Assembly: GCA_028820935.1 (NCBI GenBank)
Contig: JAPPHZ010000036.1
Coordinates: forward strand, 62,001 to 126,000
Length of the DNA stretch: 64,000 nucleotides
Direction of reading: 5' to 3'
DNA from: a bacterium
GTDB lineage: Bacteria > Actinomycetota > Acidimicrobiia > Spongiisociales > Spongiisociaceae
Made by a program: the position numbers and the translations under genes. A model generated the notes under the pieces. It ran no database searches. It saw only the letters and a program-made list of their open reading frames with translations, and was not told the origin of the DNA. Below, in pieces: positions 61,881-64,000 of this stretch; the first letter of the stretch is position 1; each line of letters begins with the position of its first letter.

Positions 61881-62759
61881 ATGAGCAGGGTCGGATTCAT
61901 CGGCGTCGGCGTGATGGGCGCGCCCATGGCCCGGAACCTGCTGAGGGTGGGCCACCGGGTCCGGGTGTTCGACACCAGCGCGGCGGCCCAGGCCGCGGTC
62001 CTCCGGGACGGCGCCACCGACGCGGGCTCCGCCCGGGAGGCGGCGGACGGGGCGGACTACGTCATCACCATGCTCCCCACCGGTCGCCACGTCGCCGACG
62101 CGGTCCTCGGGCGCGGCGGCATTGCCGAGGCTCTCGATCCGGCCGCACTCCTCATCGACATGAGCACCGGGTTGCCGGCCCATTTCGACGCCACCGCCGA
62201 GGCGCTCGCTGCGTCCGGCAGGCGGATGATCGACGCGCCCGTTGGCCGGACCTCCAAGGATGCCGAGGCCGGGACCCTGCTGGTCATGGCGGGCGGCAGC
62301 CCGGAGGAGCTCGACCGGGCCCTACCGATCCTCGAGCTCCTCGGCGACCCGGTCATCCACTGCGGTCCCCGGGGCGCCGGGATCCGGACCAAGCTGGTCA
62401 ACAACTACGTGTCGGTGGTGTCCAACGTGGTGGTGGCCGAGGCTCTGACCCTGGCCGAGGGGGAGGGGCTGGACCGCGATGTGGTCATCGAGGTGCTGAT
62501 GGGCACCACGGCCGGCCAGGGCCACCTGGCCACCACCTATCCGGCCAAGGTGCTGGCGGACGACCTAGAGCCCGGCTTCATGATCGACCTGGCCCACAAG
62601 GACCTCGGCCTCGCCCTCGGGATGGGCGAAGCCGCCGGCGTCGCCCACGGCACGGGCCTGGCCGCCTTGGAGTGCTACTCCTCCGCCCGGGACCAGGGCA
62701 TGGGCCGCCTGGACTGGACCGCCATCTACAACTTCCTGCGCCGATCGGCAGGCTCGTGA
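61881..62759 (+). CDS. NAD-binding beta-hydroxyacid dehydrogenase (3-hydroxyisobutyrate dehydrogenase family)
   Basis: A 292-residue protein from ATG 61881 (GGAGACAGG upstream). VGFIGVGVMGAPMARNLLR is the Rossmann motif, DAPVGRTSKDAEAGTLLVMA the substrate loop (a GxxxxA variant of the family's DAPVSGG), and KLVNNYVSVVSNVVVAEAL carries the catalytic Lys. The VGRTSKDAEAGTL wording is seen in the sulfolactaldehyde reductase/YihU-like branch as I recall it. The substrate is therefore uncertain. It is divergent from the acyl-CoA ligase. Confidence 0.9.
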   Translation: MSRVGFIGVGVMGAPMARNLLRVGHRVRVFDTSAAAQAAVLRDGATDAGSAREAADGADYVITMLPTGRHVADAVLGRGGIAEALDPAALLIDMSTGLPAHFDATAEALAASGRRMIDAPVGRTSKDAEAGTLLVMAGGSPEELDRALPILELLGDPVIHCGPRGAGIRTKLVNNYVSVVSNVVVAEALTLAEGEGLDRDVVIEVLMGTTAGQGHLATTYPAKVLADDLEPGFMIDLAHKDLGLALGMGEAAGVAHGTGLAALECYSSARDQGMGRLDWTAIYNFLRRSAGS

Positions 62760-62841
62760 CGCCGCTCCGGTGGGCCGGTTTGCGGATGGCGGCGTCGCCC
62801 ATCACCATCACTCGGGTTGTTCGGATTCCAGGAGGGATGTC

Positions 62842-63237
62842 ATGCTCGACAAGAGGGTTCTGAGGCTGGCTCGGGGCGCCAACTACGCCTCGCTGGCGAC
62901 GATGATGCCGGACGGGTCCGTGCAGGTGCATCTGATGTGGGTGGACGCCGACGACGAGCACATCCTGATCAACACCGAGGTGCACCGGCCCAAGTTCAGG
63001 AACATGATGGCCGACCCCCGGGTCACCGTGCTGATCCCCGATGGGGGCAACCCCTTCCACTTCGCCGAGGTGAGGGGAGTGGTGGTGGACACGGTCACCG
63101 GTGCGGATGCCCGCTCCCACATCGACGCCCTCGCCCACAAATACCTGGGGGTGGACGAGTACCCGAACCCGATCACCTCGGAGCGGGCCATCGTCAAGAT
63201 CGCCCCCGAGCGGGTCCTGGTCTTCCCGCCCGGCTGA
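62842..63237 (+). CDS. PPOX-class F420-dependent oxidoreductase-like protein
   Basis: A 131-residue split-barrel flavin/F420-binding protein from ATG 62842 (GGAGGG upstream). NYASLATMMPDGSVQVHLMW, DDEHILINTEVHRPKFRNM and DPRVTVLIPDGGNPFHFAEV match small actinobacterial PPOX-family enzymes that use F420H2 or FMN. VFPPG is close to the C-terminus typical of the group. It lies between the dehydrogenase and a HAD hydrolase gene, 2 bp before the latter. Confidence 0.9.
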   Translation: MLDKRVLRLARGANYASLATMMPDGSVQVHLMWVDADDEHILINTEVHRPKFRNMMADPRVTVLIPDGGNPFHFAEVRGVVVDTVTGADARSHIDALAHKYLGVDEYPNPITSERAIVKIAPERVLVFPPG

Positions 63238-63239
63238 TC

Positions 63240-63872
63240 ATGGAGGCGGTCCTGTTCGACCTGGATCGGACCCTCATCGACCTCCAGACCTACACCGACT
63301 ACGGCGCAGCCTGGCAGGACACGGAGGCGATGATCGGGTCGTGGGACGACCTACCCACACCGGAGACGGATTGGGATGCCCCGACCCAGCGCTGCATGTC
63401 GATCCTGGTGGCCCTCAGCGGGGACCCCAGGTGGAGCCGGGTGTCGGAGGCGATCGCCGTCCATGAGACGGCCGCGGTGGCCGCTTCCCATGCCATGCCC
63501 CGCCTCGGGGAGGCCCTGGAACTCGCCCAGGGCACCCCGCGGGCGGTGGTGACGCTGGTGGCGGAGGCGCCGGCTCGGGCTGTCCTGGCCAGGCACGGGG
63601 TGGACATACCGCTGCTGGTTCCCAGGCGCCCGGACCTGCGGCCCAAGCCGGCGGCCGATCAGCTTCTCGAGGCCTGCCGCCTGCTCGAAGTGGCACCCTC
63701 CCGGACGGTGATGATCGGCGACTCGACCTGGGATGCCGAGGCCGCCGCCAACGCCGGGTGCGGGTTCGTGGGCGTCGCAGCCACCGAGGACGGCGCAACC
63801 CGGTTCGGCAGCGGGGTGGTTACCGGTGACGACCTCGTGGTTGCCGTAGAGCTGGCCAGGCGCCTGGTCTGA
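63240..63872 (+). CDS. HAD-superfamily hydrolase
   Basis: A 210-residue protein from ATG 63240. VLFDLDRTLID has the nucleophile D7 and D9; the threonine motif is replaced by AVVTLVAEAP, the lysine lies near LRPKPAADQL, and MIGDSTWDAEAA is motif IV. A cap of about 80 residues lies after motif I. It is probably a phosphoglycolate-phosphatase-like enzyme; the substrate is unknown. Confidence 0.88.
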   Translation: MEAVLFDLDRTLIDLQTYTDYGAAWQDTEAMIGSWDDLPTPETDWDAPTQRCMSILVALSGDPRWSRVSEAIAVHETAAVAASHAMPRLGEALELAQGTPRAVVTLVAEAPARAVLARHGVDIPLLVPRRPDLRPKPAADQLLEACRLLEVAPSRTVMIGDSTWDAEAAANAGCGFVGVAATEDGATRFGSGVVTGDDLVVAVELARRLV

Positions 63873-63904
63873 TCGACGGCCGGTGGCGTCGGGAGGATGT
63901 CAGG

Positions 63905-64000
63905 TCACCGGCGCAGGCGTTGCCGCCGGCGATAGGTAGCGATCCGCCACAGCCACTCGGCGGGCCCGTAACGGAACCGATCCAGCCAGGGCGCCGACCA
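63905..64000 (-). CDS. C-terminal end of a DUF418-like membrane protein (gene cut by window edge)
   Basis: Thirty-one codons before TGA at 63905-63907 read WSAPWLDRFRYGPAEWLWR followed by a basic tail. The FRYGPAEWLWR...RRQ(R/P)LRR ending is a hallmark of DUF418 proteins, which are polytopic membrane proteins of unknown function. The rest of the gene lies beyond the right edge. Confidence 0.65.
   Translation of the reverse strand, partial: WSAPWLDRFRYGPAEWLWRIATYRRRQRLRR

Noticed and set aside
59085-62759. A 1224-codon open frame on the plus strand across the acyltransferase and ligase genes
   Set aside because: It is antisense to two complete minus-strand genes and its translation is low-complexity Gly/Arg/Pro/His/Asp typical of a GC-rich shadow. 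Only the last 292 codons, from ATG 61881, are a real gene.

Overview
The window is high-GC DNA packed with short-spaced, often overlapping genes, and it reads as a chromosomal segment of an actinobacterium. An Acidimicrobiia-like lineage is my best guess, inferred from family content: a caa3-type oxidase neighbourhood with a CtaG-like factor, a membrane protein of the family often labelled fenitrothion hydrolase, an F420/PPOX-type oxidoreductase, a PlsB-like acyltransferase and a DUF418-like tail. I have not tested this against a database. No phage, plasmid or classical IS element is visible.

Layout. 1-4.2 kb: a truncated FtsH-like AAA protease, a lipoprotein, a repeat-filled gap and a membrane protein. 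4.2-12.7 kb (minus strand): an aerobic terminal oxidase cluster with a Sco/TlpA-like lipoprotein, subunits II (with heme c), I, III and IV, a CtaG-like assembly factor, a cupredoxin-like lipoprotein and a polytopic membrane protein. 13-19 kb: MOSC protein, glycerophosphodiesterase, a VapBC pair, a zinc-finger/amidohydrolase fusion, an alpha/beta hydrolase, and a membrane protein with a winged-helix regulator. 19.2-25.8 kb: amino acid catabolism (sarcosine/dimethylglycine dehydrogenase-like flavoprotein, alanine dehydrogenase, class III aminotransferase) with a divergent MocR regulator. 25.8-26.3 kb: a gap holding a candidate tRNA with a long variable arm and an unusual 8/4 acceptor/T fold. 26.5-32.2 kb (minus): a sensory operon combining a Liv-type binding lipoprotein, a histidine kinase, a response regulator-PP2C phosphatase, an RsbW-like kinase and a STAS protein. 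32.6-42.3 kb: housekeeping and accessory genes (DeoD, IclR, HD oxygenase-like protein, acyl-CoA ligase, hydroxyacid dehydrogenase, HicAB, thiamine pyrophosphokinase, WD40-like lipoprotein, Nfu). 42.6-44.4 kb: an AlbA/HATPase regulator behind a strong palindrome. 44.5-51.6 kb (plus): pstS-pstC-pstA-pstB-phoU-phoB-phoR. 52-64 kb: malic enzyme, PolX, hydrolase, 2-oxoacid dehydrogenase E1 subunits, PlsB-like acyltransferase, acyl-CoA ligase, 3-hydroxyisobutyrate dehydrogenase-like protein, PPOX protein, HAD hydrolase and a DUF418-like C-terminus.

Two signals are not explained by ordinary genes. One is the Sec/Ser-like tRNA candidate at 25947-26040 with anticodon CAC. The other is a set of dispersed palindromic repeats: a ~105 bp family whose terminal TAG serves as the stop codon of the adjacent gene in four of five cases, a ~170 bp family, a ~205-245 bp family, and tandem heptamers.
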